From assembly GCF_018918005.1 (NCBI RefSeq), contig NZ_JAHLPR010000020.1:33236-97235 (forward strand): 64,000 nucleotides of DNA. Reading direction: 5' to 3'. Source of the stretch: Paenibacillus sp. MSJ-34 (GTDB lineage: Bacteria > Bacillota > Bacilli > Paenibacillales > Paenibacillaceae). A model generated the notes under the pieces. That model made no database searches. It was not told the DNA's origin and saw only the letters and a list, made by a program, of their open reading frames with translations. Below are positions 54,272 to 63,049 of the stretch, one piece after another (positions within the stretch are counted from its first letter, which is position 1; every line of letters starts with the position of its first letter). Both the position numbers and the translations under genes were made by a program.

Positions 54272-54610
54272 ATGGAACTGCTCATGTCGCTTGCCATCGG
54301 CCTCGTCTTCGCCGTCGGCGTATACCTCATTTTGTCCCAAAGCTTGCTTCGCATCATTCTGGGGACATCGCTGCTTACGCACGGCGTCCATTTGCTGCTG
54401 CTGACGATGTCGGGCTTGAAGGCAGGCGCCGCGCCGCTGCTCGGGCAAGCGCCGGCGCCGTATGCCGACCCGCTGCCGCAAGCGTTAATATTGACGTCGA
54501 TCGTCATTAGCTTCGGCGTAACGTCGTTCTTCTTCGTGCTTGCCTATCGGGGATATCAAACTTTGGGCACAGACAATATGGAAGAACTGAAGGGGGAAGA
54601 AGATGAATAA
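54272..54610 (+). CDS. mrpC: Na+/H+ antiporter subunit C
   Basis: 112 residues, three membrane segments, homologous to NuoK (LLMSLAIGLVFAVGVYLILS; DPLPQALILTSIVISFGVTS). It starts two bases after the mrpA stop. Part of the hetero-oligomeric Mrp complex in the membrane; overlaps mrpD by eight bases. Confidence 0.94.
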   Translation: MELLMSLAIGLVFAVGVYLILSQSLLRIILGTSLLTHGVHLLLLTMSGLKAGAAPLLGQAPAPYADPLPQALILTSIVISFGVTSFFFVLAYRGYQTLGTDNMEELKGEEDE

Positions 54611-56150
54611 CTGGATCGTGCTGCCGCTGCTCATCCCTCTGTGCGCCGCTGTCGTGCTCGTATTGTTGAAAGAGAATATCGCCATGCAACGCTTGATTAG
54701 CGCGATCGCGGCGGTGCCGAATATCGCCGCGGCCTGCTTGCTTGTATGCCAAGTCCGGACCGGCGGCATCCAGACGCTCCGTATGGGCGGATGGATCCCG
54801 CCTTACGGCATCGTGTTCGTCGCGGATATGTTCGCCGCTTTGCTGGTGTTTACGACTGCGGTCGTTGGCGCCGCTTGTTTGGTCTATTCGTTTCGCAGCA
54901 TCGGCCGGCGCAGGGAGAAGCATTATTTTTATCCGTTCTTTCATTTTTTGCTTGCAGGGGTGACCGGTTCGTTTCTGACCGGGGATCTGTTCAATTTGTT
55001 CGTCTGCTTCGAGGTGATGCTGATCGCTTCGTATGCGCTGATCGTTCTGGGAGGAACGAGGCGGCAATTGAGGGAAACGTTGAAATATATTTTGATCAAT
55101 ATCGTTTCATCCACGCTGTTCGTCACTGCGATCGCTTATTTGTACTCAGTTGCCGGAACGCTGAATATCGCCCATTTATCCGTTCGGATCGCCGAAGCGG
55201 GGCAGGGCGGCATTGTAAACGTCATCGCCGTATTGTTTTTAATCGTATTTTCATTGAAGGCGGGCTTGTTTCTGTTTTTTTGGCTGCCGGGCTCTTACGG
55301 AGCTCCGCCTGCGGCGGTAACGGCCTTGTTCGGCGCCTTGTTGACGAAAGTCGGATTATACGCTTTGATCCGCGTATTTACCCTTATTTTTTATCACGAC
55401 CCCAATATGACGCACCGATGGATCGGCTGGATGGCGGCGGCGACGATGATCTTGGGGGGATTGGGCGCCGTGGCGTATACCGATATAAGACGCATTCTTA
55501 ATTACAATGTGATCGTGAGCGTCGGATTTATCGCTTTCGGACTGGCGGTTGCCGCCAAAGACTCGCTGCAAGGCGTCGTTTTTTATTTGCTGCACGATAT
55601 GGTTGCCAAAGCGCTCGTCTTTTTCCTGGGCGGCATGATCGCCGCAAGAGCCGGCACCGACGACGTGAAGGAAATGGGCGGGCTCATCGGGCGTTATCCC
55701 TTGCTGGGCTGGATGTTTTTCGTGACGGCGCTGGCGATGGTCGGCGTGCCGCCGCTGAGCAGGTTCCCCGGGAAAGCGCTGATGATCCGGGGCGGATTGG
55801 GCGAAGGGTTCTACTGGTTTTCCGCCGTCGCGCTGCTGTCCAGCTTGATCGTGCTGTACTCTATGATGAACATCTTTATGCACGCGTTCTGGGGGCGGGA
55901 GAAATCCGGTCCGGCGAAACGGAGAAGGAGCGGGCAATGGATGCAGCACGCGGCGCTCGGCCTGTTCGTCGTGATGCTCCTGTTTGGAATCGGAGCCGAC
56001 TGGGCGTATTCGTTCGTGGCGCAAGCAGGAGAGGGACTGGCGCACCCGGAGCATTATATCGAATCGGTACTGAAGGGAGAAGGGCAAAATGGCATTGCAA
56101 CTGTTGCTGAACCTTTGCATCGCTTTCATATGGATGTTTCTGCACAATGA
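54603..56150 (+). CDS. mrpD: Na+/H+ antiporter subunit D
   Basis: 515 residues, about fourteen membrane segments, homologous to NuoM/NuoN. The conserved glutamate is in CFEVMLIASYALIVLGG, and the lysine-bearing helices are at LIVFSLKAGLFLFFWLPG and LLHDMVAKALVFFLGG. It is the second pump-like subunit of the complex. The last 62 bases overlap mrpE in another frame, so the MrpD C-terminus is likely free to vary. Confidence 0.94.
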   Translation: MNNWIVLPLLIPLCAAVVLVLLKENIAMQRLISAIAAVPNIAAACLLVCQVRTGGIQTLRMGGWIPPYGIVFVADMFAALLVFTTAVVGAACLVYSFRSIGRRREKHYFYPFFHFLLAGVTGSFLTGDLFNLFVCFEVMLIASYALIVLGGTRRQLRETLKYILINIVSSTLFVTAIAYLYSVAGTLNIAHLSVRIAEAGQGGIVNVIAVLFLIVFSLKAGLFLFFWLPGSYGAPPAAVTALFGALLTKVGLYALIRVFTLIFYHDPNMTHRWIGWMAAATMILGGLGAVAYTDIRRILNYNVIVSVGFIAFGLAVAAKDSLQGVVFYLLHDMVAKALVFFLGGMIAARAGTDDVKEMGGLIGRYPLLGWMFFVTALAMVGVPPLSRFPGKALMIRGGLGEGFYWFSAVALLSSLIVLYSMMNIFMHAFWGREKSGPAKRRRSGQWMQHAALGLFVVMLLFGIGADWAYSFVAQAGEGLAHPEHYIESVLKGEGQNGIATVAEPLHRFHMDVSAQ

Positions 56151-56568
56151 CCGGTCGGTTGCCGGATTTGCGGCCGGATTCGTCATCGGGATGCTGCTGA
56201 TCGGCGGGTTAAGGCGATTTTGGCCGCATGCTTTCTATGTGAAAAAATGTTGGGCCGTCGCCGCTTTGCTGCTCCTGTTTCTGAAGGAATTGCTAATTTC
56301 CGGCTTCGAGGTCGTTCGGCAATTGATTCGGCCGAAGCTTGCCGTCCGACCGGGCATATTCGCGCATTCGACGGATCTTGCATCCGATTGGGAAGTGACG
56401 CTCTTGTCCTGCCTGATCTGTTTGACGCCGGGCACGCTCACTTTGGAAGTGTCGCGCGATGCGCGCACTTTATATATTCACGCTATGGATTTGGACGATG
56501 CGACATTGCTGTCCGAGCAAATTAAAGGAACATTCGAAAAAGCGATTATGGAGGTGACCCGGTCATGA
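56089..56568 (+). CDS. mrpE: Na+/H+ antiporter subunit E
   Basis: 159 residues with two to three membrane helices then a soluble domain (LTPGTLTLEVSRDARTLYIH). GGGAGAAGGG precedes the ATG. The start lies 62 bases inside mrpD and the end overlaps mrpF by four bases. Confidence 0.93.
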   Translation: MALQLLLNLCIAFIWMFLHNDRSVAGFAAGFVIGMLLIGGLRRFWPHAFYVKKCWAVAALLLLFLKELLISGFEVVRQLIRPKLAVRPGIFAHSTDLASDWEVTLLSCLICLTPGTLTLEVSRDARTLYIHAMDLDDATLLSEQIKGTFEKAIMEVTRS

Positions 56569-56858
56569 TATCCGCTATGCTGCTTGCATCTCTAGGTATG
56601 ATATCGTTGGCCGTGGTCGGCTGCCTATATCGGCTGCTCGCAGGGCCGTCCATGGCCGACCGGATGATCGCTTTGGACGCGATCGGAATTCATCTGCTGG
56701 CGATGGTGGCGGTCATATGCATGATGCAGCAAACCGGAGTCTATATCGATATTATTTTGTTGATCGGAATTCTTACCTTTATCGGAACGACGGCATTTGC
56801 CAAATATATCGAAAGGGGCGTTGTCATTGAACGGGGAGATGGCGAAGACGATCGTTGA
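56565..56858 (+). CDS. mrpF: Na+/H+ antiporter subunit F
   Basis: 97 residues, three membrane helices (GPSMADRMIALDAIGIHLLA is the family motif; YIDIILLIGILTFIGTTAFA). Starts in the last codons of mrpE and overlaps mrpG by about 30 bases. In Bacillus MrpF has also been linked to bile-salt export. Confidence 0.93.
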   Translation: MISAMLLASLGMISLAVVGCLYRLLAGPSMADRMIALDAIGIHLLAMVAVICMMQQTGVYIDIILLIGILTFIGTTAFAKYIERGVVIERGDGEDDR

Positions 56859-57207
56859 GCATGCCGTCGCATTGCTCGTTGTAATCGGCGCTTTGCTCAG
56901 CTTATTAAGCGCATTCGGGCTCATTCGGCTGCCTGACGTTTATTTGCGGTCGCATGCCGCGACCAAAAGCGCGACGCTCGGCGTGCTATGCGTGTTGGCC
57001 GGGGCGTTCCTGTATTTCTTGATCCATCTGGAACAAGTCAACGCGAAGCTCCTTCTCGGCATCGTCTTCGTCTTCATTACTTCGCCGGTAGCCGGGCATT
57101 TAACCGGACGGGCCGCATATCGGTCAGGAGTTCCATTATGGGGGCGAAGCGTACGGGACGATCTCAAAGCGGCGATGGAGCGGGACAGCGGGGAGGATCG
57201 ATCGTAA
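56827..57207 (+). CDS. mrpG: Na+/H+ antiporter subunit G
   Basis: 126 residues from the TTG at 56827, preceded by GAAAGGGG; an ATG at 56839 is the alternative. Three membrane helices; SAFGLIRLPDVYLRSHAATK and FVFITSPVAGHLTGRAAY match MrpG/PhaG. Last gene of the mrp operon. Confidence 0.92.
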   Translation: MNGEMAKTIVEHAVALLVVIGALLSLLSAFGLIRLPDVYLRSHAATKSATLGVLCVLAGAFLYFLIHLEQVNAKLLLGIVFVFITSPVAGHLTGRAAYRSGVPLWGRSVRDDLKAAMERDSGEDRS

Positions 57208-57328
57208 TCTCGCCGGAGCACGGCATTTGCGTTGTCCTCGCGATGATCGCAACGTATCGGTTTGATAAATACATTTAGACAACTTACAATAGACGTAAAG
57301 ATGGAAGCGAGAAGGGGAGGGGAACTCG

Positions 57329-58486
57329 ATGAATCGCAAAGTCATCTATCCGGTCCGCGCCATATGCGGGGATTCCGTGCTATGGCCGGCTGCCGTCTGG
57401 ATTCGGGACGGACTGATCGAGAAGGTCGAAACGGGACCGATATTTCCTGCTCAAGCTCAAGACTGCGAGATGATCGACGGCAAAGGGCTCATGCTCATTC
57501 CCGGGATGATCGACGTTCATATTCACGGAGCGAACGGCTACGACATGATGGACGGCACGGAACAGAGCATCCAGCAAGTATCGCGGGCATGCGCGGCAAG
57601 CGGCTGCACGTCGTTTCTGGCGACTTCGGTGAGCTCGACGATCGAAGATTTGCTCGGCATGATTCGCAGCGTCAAGCGGACCGCCGGCAAGGAAGAGGGA
57701 GCCGTCATTGCGGGGATTCATTTGGAAGGCCCGTACTTGAACCGGAAACGGAAAGGGATGCAGAACGAGCAATTTCTCCGCCATCCCGATGTCGATGAAA
57801 TGAAACGAATTTTCACGGAAGCGGGTTCATCGATTAAAATGGTGACGATCGCCCCCGAATTGCCCGGCGGGATGGAGATGATTTCCTATTTGCAGGAGCG
57901 TGGCGTTATCGTTGCGGTTGCCCATTCCGACGCTACTTACGAAGAGGCGAAGCGGGCGTTTGCCGAAGGAGCCAGCCATGTAACGCATTGCTTCAATGGC
58001 ATGCGGCCGATTCACCATCGCGATCCCGGCCTGATCGTCGCCGCTTTCGAGGAAGAGCATGTGAGCCTTCAAGCGATTGTGGATAACGTCCACCTGCATC
58101 CTGCGATCGTACGCATGATGCATCGCATGAAAGGAGCGCAGAAGATGGTATTGATTACGGACGCGCTGCAAGCGATGGGATTGGGCGACGGCATTTATAC
58201 GTTCGGAGGTCATCAAGTCGAGGTTGTCGGCGGGATCGCCCGTTTGAAAGACGGAACGCTGGCATCGAGCACCATTACGATGAATCAATCGCTGCAATTG
58301 GCGGTCGAGCTCGGCATTCCTTTGACCGATGCCGTGCAAATGGCTTCGACCACGCCGGCGGACATTCTTGGAAACCCGCGCACGGGCCGGATCGCTCCCG
58401 GTTGCCAAGCCGATCTCGCATTGCTCGACGAGCGGTTTGACGTGCAATGGACGATGGTGCAAGGGCGAATCGTACATTCCGGATAA
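57329..58486 (+). CDS. nagA: N-acetylglucosamine-6-phosphate deacetylase
   Basis: 385 residues, start ATG behind GGGGAGGGG. An amidohydrolase: metal-site motif DVHIHGANGYDMMD, the glutamate in HLEGPYL, histidines in AHSDAT and VTHCFNGMRPIHHRDPG, and the catalytic aspartate in LITDAL. It removes acetate from GlcNAc-6-phosphate in amino-sugar and wall recycling. nagB and a nag regulator are not in the window. Confidence 0.94.
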   Translation: MNRKVIYPVRAICGDSVLWPAAVWIRDGLIEKVETGPIFPAQAQDCEMIDGKGLMLIPGMIDVHIHGANGYDMMDGTEQSIQQVSRACAASGCTSFLATSVSSTIEDLLGMIRSVKRTAGKEEGAVIAGIHLEGPYLNRKRKGMQNEQFLRHPDVDEMKRIFTEAGSSIKMVTIAPELPGGMEMISYLQERGVIVAVAHSDATYEEAKRAFAEGASHVTHCFNGMRPIHHRDPGLIVAAFEEEHVSLQAIVDNVHLHPAIVRMMHRMKGAQKMVLITDALQAMGLGDGIYTFGGHQVEVVGGIARLKDGTLASSTITMNQSLQLAVELGIPLTDAVQMASTTPADILGNPRTGRIAPGCQADLALLDERFDVQWTMVQGRIVHSG

Positions 58487-58502
58487 AGGGGAGGGATCGC
58501 AT

Positions 58503-58925
58503 TTGTACGAATTGAAAACAAAGCAAACAGAGAACAGCGTCATCGAGTTTATCGAAAGCGTCGAAAATGTCAAAAAACGCGAGGACGCTTATCGGCTGCT
58601 CGATATTTTCACGGAAACGACAGGGTATGAAGCGAAAATGTGGGGACCGAGCATAATCGGGTTCGGCTCCTATCATTATAAATACGATTCCGGCCACGAA
58701 GGCGATGCGCCGCTGGTCGGCTTCTCGCCCCGCAAAAGCAAAATCAGCTTGTACTTTGCGACGGGCGACACGAAACGGGAACAATTATTGCAGAGACTCG
58801 GAAAACATACGGCGGGGAAGGCTTGCGTTTATATTAATAAAATCGCGGATATCGATGTCGATGTGTTGCGGGCGTTAATTACACAATCCGTCGCGTTTCT
58901 TCGGGCAAGCTATCCGAATCCATAA
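58503..58925 (+). CDS. DUF1801 domain protein
   Basis: 140 residues from the TTG at 58503, behind GGGAGGG. Contains the DUF1801 pattern (WGPSIIGFGSYHYKYDSGHE, PLVGFSPRKSKISLYF). The family has a YdhG-like alpha/beta fold of unknown function and is common in Bacillales. It follows nagA by 16 bases and is probably cotranscribed. Confidence 0.85.
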   Translation: MYELKTKQTENSVIEFIESVENVKKREDAYRLLDIFTETTGYEAKMWGPSIIGFGSYHYKYDSGHEGDAPLVGFSPRKSKISLYFATGDTKREQLLQRLGKHTAGKACVYINKIADIDVDVLRALITQSVAFLRASYPNP

Positions 58926-59095
58926 TCTGCTCTGCCTTCAAGCGCTTCTTTATTCGTTATTCCAATTTCATCGAACCCGTACCGGTTCGTCATAAGTTCA
59001 CAACATGTTGCTGGTAAAATGATGATATGTTGAGCGAGTGACGCTTCGATAAGGGAACTCGTTGCAACGAATGACGGATAAGGAGTGGATATGGA

Positions 59096-59521
59096 ATGGC
59101 ATATTCATATCGTGAATCAACGAAATCGTTCGGGGAAGCAAAGCGGCAATGGCCGCTCATTGCGGGGCTCGGCGCCTTGGCCTTATTGCGGCCGGTCATG
59201 AGCATGCTGGGCTGGCTGGAGGCGATCGGACAGCCCTTCGCCAGCATTGCGGCAACGATCGTCATTACCGCCGTTTGGATCGCTGCCGTTGTATTCGCAC
59301 GTGTAACGCAACCTCTACTTACTTTGCTGCTGGTCGGGATTTCCTACGGCGTATTCGCCATCGTCGTGAGCGCCGTTCTATCGCCGATCCTTACCGGTCA
59401 GCTGCAAGGACCTTTGACCAACCCGTTCGGAATCGTCGGCGTTCTCGTCACCAATGCGATTTGGGGCCTTGCGGCGGGAATGTTGGCGACGGCGCTCATG
59501 CGTATGCGGCAGCGATCTTAG
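59096..59521 (+). CDS. Hypothetical four-helix membrane protein
   Basis: 141 residues; hydrophobic stretches near residues 22-38, 45-68, 74-96 and 110-133. AAGGAG lies 10 bases ahead of the ATG. No named family is recognised. The start of the protein (YRESTKSFGEAKRQWPLIAG) is polar. A weak promoter-like TAAAAT lies near 59010. Confidence 0.7.
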   Translation: MAYSYRESTKSFGEAKRQWPLIAGLGALALLRPVMSMLGWLEAIGQPFASIAATIVITAVWIAAVVFARVTQPLLTLLLVGISYGVFAIVVSAVLSPILTGQLQGPLTNPFGIVGVLVTNAIWGLAAGMLATALMRMRQRS

Positions 59522-59556
59522 TAAAAAAGACTATCCGTTCGCTTCCCTTTTGACGC

Positions 59557-59952
59557 CTATCGTTCTTCGTCGGGAGAAATCTCTTGATAGAACAGAATTC
59601 GGTTCCCGAACGGATCGATGACACAAAGTTCCAACGTATCCCATGGCGTCGTTTCGATCCCGGGGCGAGCGAACGGATACTCTCGGGAAATCATTGTTCG
59701 ATGCAATTCCTCGATATTGTCGACCTGAATTCGAATGGCGGAACCGGGACAGCAATCCCCATGATGCTCTGAAAGATGCAAGATACAGTCTTGAAAGGAG
59801 ATTTGCATATATAACGGCAAGTTTGCCTCGAATCGATGCTCCCAATCCAACGTAAACGGTAAAAATCGCAAGTAAAATTCCTTTGCCTTTCCTTCATCGA
59901 ATATACGCAGGATCGGGATGACGGAACTCATTTTTATTTCAGATGCACTCAT
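59557..59952 (-). CDS. VOC superfamily protein, bleomycin-resistance/glyoxalase-like
   Basis: 131 residues from the ATG at 59952 behind AAAGGAG. The layout matches the glyoxalase superfamily proteins annotated as bleomycin-resistance-like: PILRIFDEGKAKEFYLRFL, ILHLSEHHGDCCPGSAIRIQ and CVIDPFGNRILFYQE. The residues that line a drug-binding crevice in true BRP proteins cannot be judged by eye, so the drug role is uncertain. It follows the APH-like gene on the same strand by 21 bases. Confidence 0.85.
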   Translation of the reverse strand: MSASEIKMSSVIPILRIFDEGKAKEFYLRFLPFTLDWEHRFEANLPLYMQISFQDCILHLSEHHGDCCPGSAIRIQVDNIEELHRTMISREYPFARPGIETTPWDTLELCVIDPFGNRILFYQEISPDEER

Positions 59953-59973
59953 AGTTTCTCCTTTCACTACAGA

Positions 59974-60921
59974 TCAATGATCCATGATCGTTTTCAGTTC
60001 TTGCGTTAAATAATTTACGGTTACCTTTCTTTCTTCCGCATTTTGACTGTCAAACAGCAGTTGCTCCAGCCATTCCCATATATCTTCCAATTTTCGTCTC
60101 CATTGATAAAACTGCAGGGCATCGGGATTGATCGCATAGCTTTTATGATATTTCCGGTAGACGCTCATAAATTCATCATAGTACGGCTCTTCAACGAAAA
60201 ACATCATATCCGCTTCAACAGGCGCCAATTTCAAACCTTCCCAATCGATCAGCAGCAGCCGCCGCCCGGATTGCATCAAATTCCAAGGATGAATATCGGT
60301 GTGGCAGAGAGTCATTTTTACATTGCTGTTCCTCAAACGAACAGACAGACGATCAACGGTATCGGCCAACTCTATGAATCGATCCGTATAAGGGGTTATC
60401 AATAATTGTATATCGTTAGGAATATGATGAAACTCATTACTCAACGCGTTCCTAAGCTGCCGCAAGAACGGCACTTCGAAATGTTCCTTGATCGCATCCG
60501 TGTCGAGAGGGATGTCTTCCCCGTAACGATGAAGCTCTGCGACGATGCGCGCGAGTTCTTCAACTTGCTCCGCGGTTAGGGCGCGGTCGCCGATCGTCTC
60601 CCCCTCGATATAGTCATAAAGCAAATAAATGCCATCGTCGTCTTCACATTTATATTGGCCGGAATTTGTCGGCAATGGTACGGGAATTTTGCCCTTTAAG
60701 CCGCTATGGCGGAAAAGCCAAATCAAGATCGGCACATATTGGTCGATTAATGCCGTCCATTTCGGGGTGGAGGCTCTGCTTTTTTCATATACCTTTAAGA
60801 AGCAGGCATGCCCGTTGCCTGTCACTTTATAGGCGAGCGCCGACCAGCCGCCTTGCTGCGGCGAAACGTCTATCGCATCGATGTCATAATGATGTTTCAG
60901 GACGGTGGTTATTTTGTTCAT
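59974..60921 (-). CDS. Aminoglycoside phosphotransferase (APH)-family protein kinase-like enzyme
   Basis: 315 residues from the ATG at 60921, preceded by AGGAGG. Kinase-fold motifs: CFLKVYE with the ATP lysine, LCHTDIHPWNLM (HxDxxxxN catalytic loop) and LLIDWEG (DFG-equivalent). Members of this PF01636 group phosphorylate aminoglycosides, homoserine or other small molecules. It is likely cotranscribed with the VOC gene. The substrate is not identifiable. Confidence 0.88.
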   Translation of the reverse strand: MNKITTVLKHHYDIDAIDVSPQQGGWSALAYKVTGNGHACFLKVYEKSRASTPKWTALIDQYVPILIWLFRHSGLKGKIPVPLPTNSGQYKCEDDDGIYLLYDYIEGETIGDRALTAEQVEELARIVAELHRYGEDIPLDTDAIKEHFEVPFLRQLRNALSNEFHHIPNDIQLLITPYTDRFIELADTVDRLSVRLRNSNVKMTLCHTDIHPWNLMQSGRRLLLIDWEGLKLAPVEADMMFFVEEPYYDEFMSVYRKYHKSYAINPDALQFYQWRRKLEDIWEWLEQLLFDSQNAEERKVTVNYLTQELKTIMDH

Positions 60922-61149
60922 TGTTATGGCCTCCTGGGGAGCGTCTGTATGATTCATCCCAAATTATAACATACGGAATAAGACTGCGATCAGATCAATT
61001 TCATAATTCGCCACCGTTATAGTTTCGTGACACCAGCAACAAGGCGATTTACAGGCGATTAGCGTATATACGTTTCGTTAGCAGCCCGACGGGTCGTCAG
61101 CCCTCCGCTTGGGAGGAAAGCCTGCAATCGTACATGTATTCCCGGCGAT

Positions 61150-61305
61150 CTACGGCTGTATCGCCGACTCCCGCCGAATCCTTACGCTTTCCACGCCTAG
61201 GAAGCCGGGCTGCCGGGAGGCAAGCTGCTCCATTTTGTCGGCCATCGCACTGTAACCGCGATCTCCCGGAGTTCGTTTGCTTGTAAAAATAACCGCATAA
61301 TACAT
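61150..61305 (-). pseudogene. Antibiotic biosynthesis monooxygenase (ABM)-like protein, frameshifted remnant
   Basis: The ATG at 61305 behind AAAGGAA starts YYAVIFTSKRTPGDRGYSAM, ADKMEQLASRQPGFLGVESV, the usual N-terminal half of ABM-domain proteins. It stops at 61150. In the next frame DSAGVGDTAVDRREYMYD follows after a one-base shift near 61175, approximating the family's DSAGVGITVSYW, then diverges. The C-terminal half is lost. Confidence 0.7.
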
Positions 61306-61383
61306 CCGTTCGTTCCTTTTGCAATTTCGTCCAAAGCGGCGTTCTCCTTCCATGATCCAATAGGTTGCACAGATCCAGTATAC

Positions 61384-62118
61384 TTATTTTTTATTTAAAA
61401 TATAAATAGCGCCTCCGTAGCCTGCTATACACCATAGAAGCAAATTGATATAGTTGCCCGTACTGGCCGTGAAGGCAGAGGCGGCCAAAGAGGATCGCAT
61501 CACTTCCGCCATAGAGTAGATCGGCAACACTTGATGCAATGCTTGAAGCCATTCCGGCAATCGCTCCATCGGGAAATTGACCGGTGAAAACATAAGCGCG
61601 CCAAACACGATCACCTGGGAAATCGCAAGCGAATTTTCCGGGGATAGGAGGTAGGACAGGCCGTATCCGACGCCAATCGAAGTTAATGCAATCATAAGAA
61701 GGGCTGGAATGACGGTCCAAGATACATCGTATCCGGGTTGAAACATCAAATGCGCGACGACGGAAGAAACGGCGATTGCCGGAATCGTAATGCATAGCCA
61801 TAACGTCGTATCCGCTCCAAGAATGATCCCGCGATGGATCGGCCACGTCCGCATAAACTCCATGAATCCGTCCGATTTCGCCGTACCGATTTGCTGCGGC
61901 AAAATAACCATTCCGGTCACGATCAAAATGAGCGTAGGCGCACCGGTCGCCAGAAACAGGATGCTGTCCGGACTCGGGTCGGGAATGATATAAGTAAGCC
62001 CGATGACAATTCCGATCGCCAGCAAAATTTGAATGAGAGCAAAGAAAAACAAATATCCCGAATTTCTAAGAAACTGCATTTGAAACACGTATTTATACTG
62101 ATTGAACAGATGGCTCAT
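61384..62118 (-). CDS. ABC-2 type permease
   Basis: 244 residues with six membrane segments. The GLTYIIPDPSPDSILFLATG region and LSYLLSPENSLAISQVIVFG lie around the central helices, and FSPVNFPMERLPEWLQALHQ is the typical ABC-2 motif before the last pair. It overlaps the ATP-binding gene by 26 bases. The third gene of a MerR / ATPase / permease set. Confidence 0.9.
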   Translation of the reverse strand: MSHLFNQYKYVFQMQFLRNSGYLFFFALIQILLAIGIVIGLTYIIPDPSPDSILFLATGAPTLILIVTGMVILPQQIGTAKSDGFMEFMRTWPIHRGIILGADTTLWLCITIPAIAVSSVVAHLMFQPGYDVSWTVIPALLMIALTSIGVGYGLSYLLSPENSLAISQVIVFGALMFSPVNFPMERLPEWLQALHQVLPIYSMAEVMRSSLAASAFTASTGNYINLLLWCIAGYGGAIYILNKK

Positions 62119-63049
62119 TGGACTTCTCCTTTCCGACAGTCAATTCGATATATACATCTTCCATCGTCGTGGGGGATAAGGAATAATCCAGAATAAAGCC
62201 TTGATCGACTTGTTCCGCCGCCCAACGAATCGCAAGCGGCGCCAAAGAAGGTTGAAGGGAGCATAGCATCTGATTGCCGTTGCGATAAGTGATGCGTGCC
62301 CAATCCGGCATATCGGAATCGGCCAACTCTTTATTCCATCGAATCTCCAGCCGCATTCGATCGCTGACGGCGCTTTTGATTTCGGAAGGCGTCCCTTGCG
62401 CGAGAAACTTTCCTTTATCCAAGATCGCAATTCGATCGACTGCCTTCTCGGCTTCAACGACATTATGCGTTACTAAAATGACGGAAGTTCCATCGCGGGT
62501 TATTTCCCGAATCGCTTGCCATAGATAACGTCTGCGAACGGGATCGACATCGTTGGTCGGCTCGTCAAGGATGACCAATTTGCCAGGGGTGATGACCGCC
62601 ATGCAAAAAGCCGTCAACCTGCGGATGCCGCCCGACAGTTTTTGGCCTTCTTTGTTTGCCCATTCGCCCATATCCAACATGTCGAACAATCTGTTCATCC
62701 GCTTCGGATCAAATTTGGATCCCGCCCGCATTTTTCCCATAAGCGTAACGGCCTGCGTCGGCGTAAGGAATCCTAATGACACTTGCGATTGAGGCTGTAC
62801 TGAACAGATCGCTCTTGCGTGCATTGGCGATGTGATAACCGATTTACCCATTAAAGTGATTTCACCGTCGTCAGGAGTTAATAAACCTAAAATTTGATTG
62901 ACGATCGTCGTTTTTCCGGCCCCGTTATGCCCTAACAATCCAAAAATTTCTCCTTCCCCGATCTGAAAGGTAAGCCGGTCGTTGGCGACAACTTGCGTCC
63001 GGTTCGGTCCGGGGAATATTTTCGTTAACCCGTTCACGTCAAGGATCAT
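62093..63049 (-). CDS. ABC transporter ATP-binding protein
   Basis: 318 residues. Walker A GHNGAGKTT (about residues 40-48), signature LSGGIRRLTAFCMAV and Walker B LVILDEPTNDVDPVRR, then VTHNVVEAEKAVD. The unusual aspartate-rich N in TNDVDP replaces the more common TNGLDP. It energises the following permease and overlaps merR at its start (four bases). Confidence 0.92.
   Translation of the reverse strand: MILDVNGLTKIFPGPNRTQVVANDRLTFQIGEGEIFGLLGHNGAGKTTIVNQILGLLTPDDGEITLMGKSVITSPMHARAICSVQPQSQVSLGFLTPTQAVTLMGKMRAGSKFDPKRMNRLFDMLDMGEWANKEGQKLSGGIRRLTAFCMAVITPGKLVILDEPTNDVDPVRRRYLWQAIREITRDGTSVILVTHNVVEAEKAVDRIAILDKGKFLAQGTPSEIKSAVSDRMRLEIRWNKELADSDMPDWARITYRNGNQMLCSLQPSLAPLAIRWAAEQVDQGFILDYSLSPTTMEDVYIELTVGKEKSNEPSVQSV

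Noticed and set aside
54746..55501. 251-codon plus-strand frame inside mrpD
   Set aside because: Alternate frame of mrpD with heavily Arg-rich, non-membrane composition.
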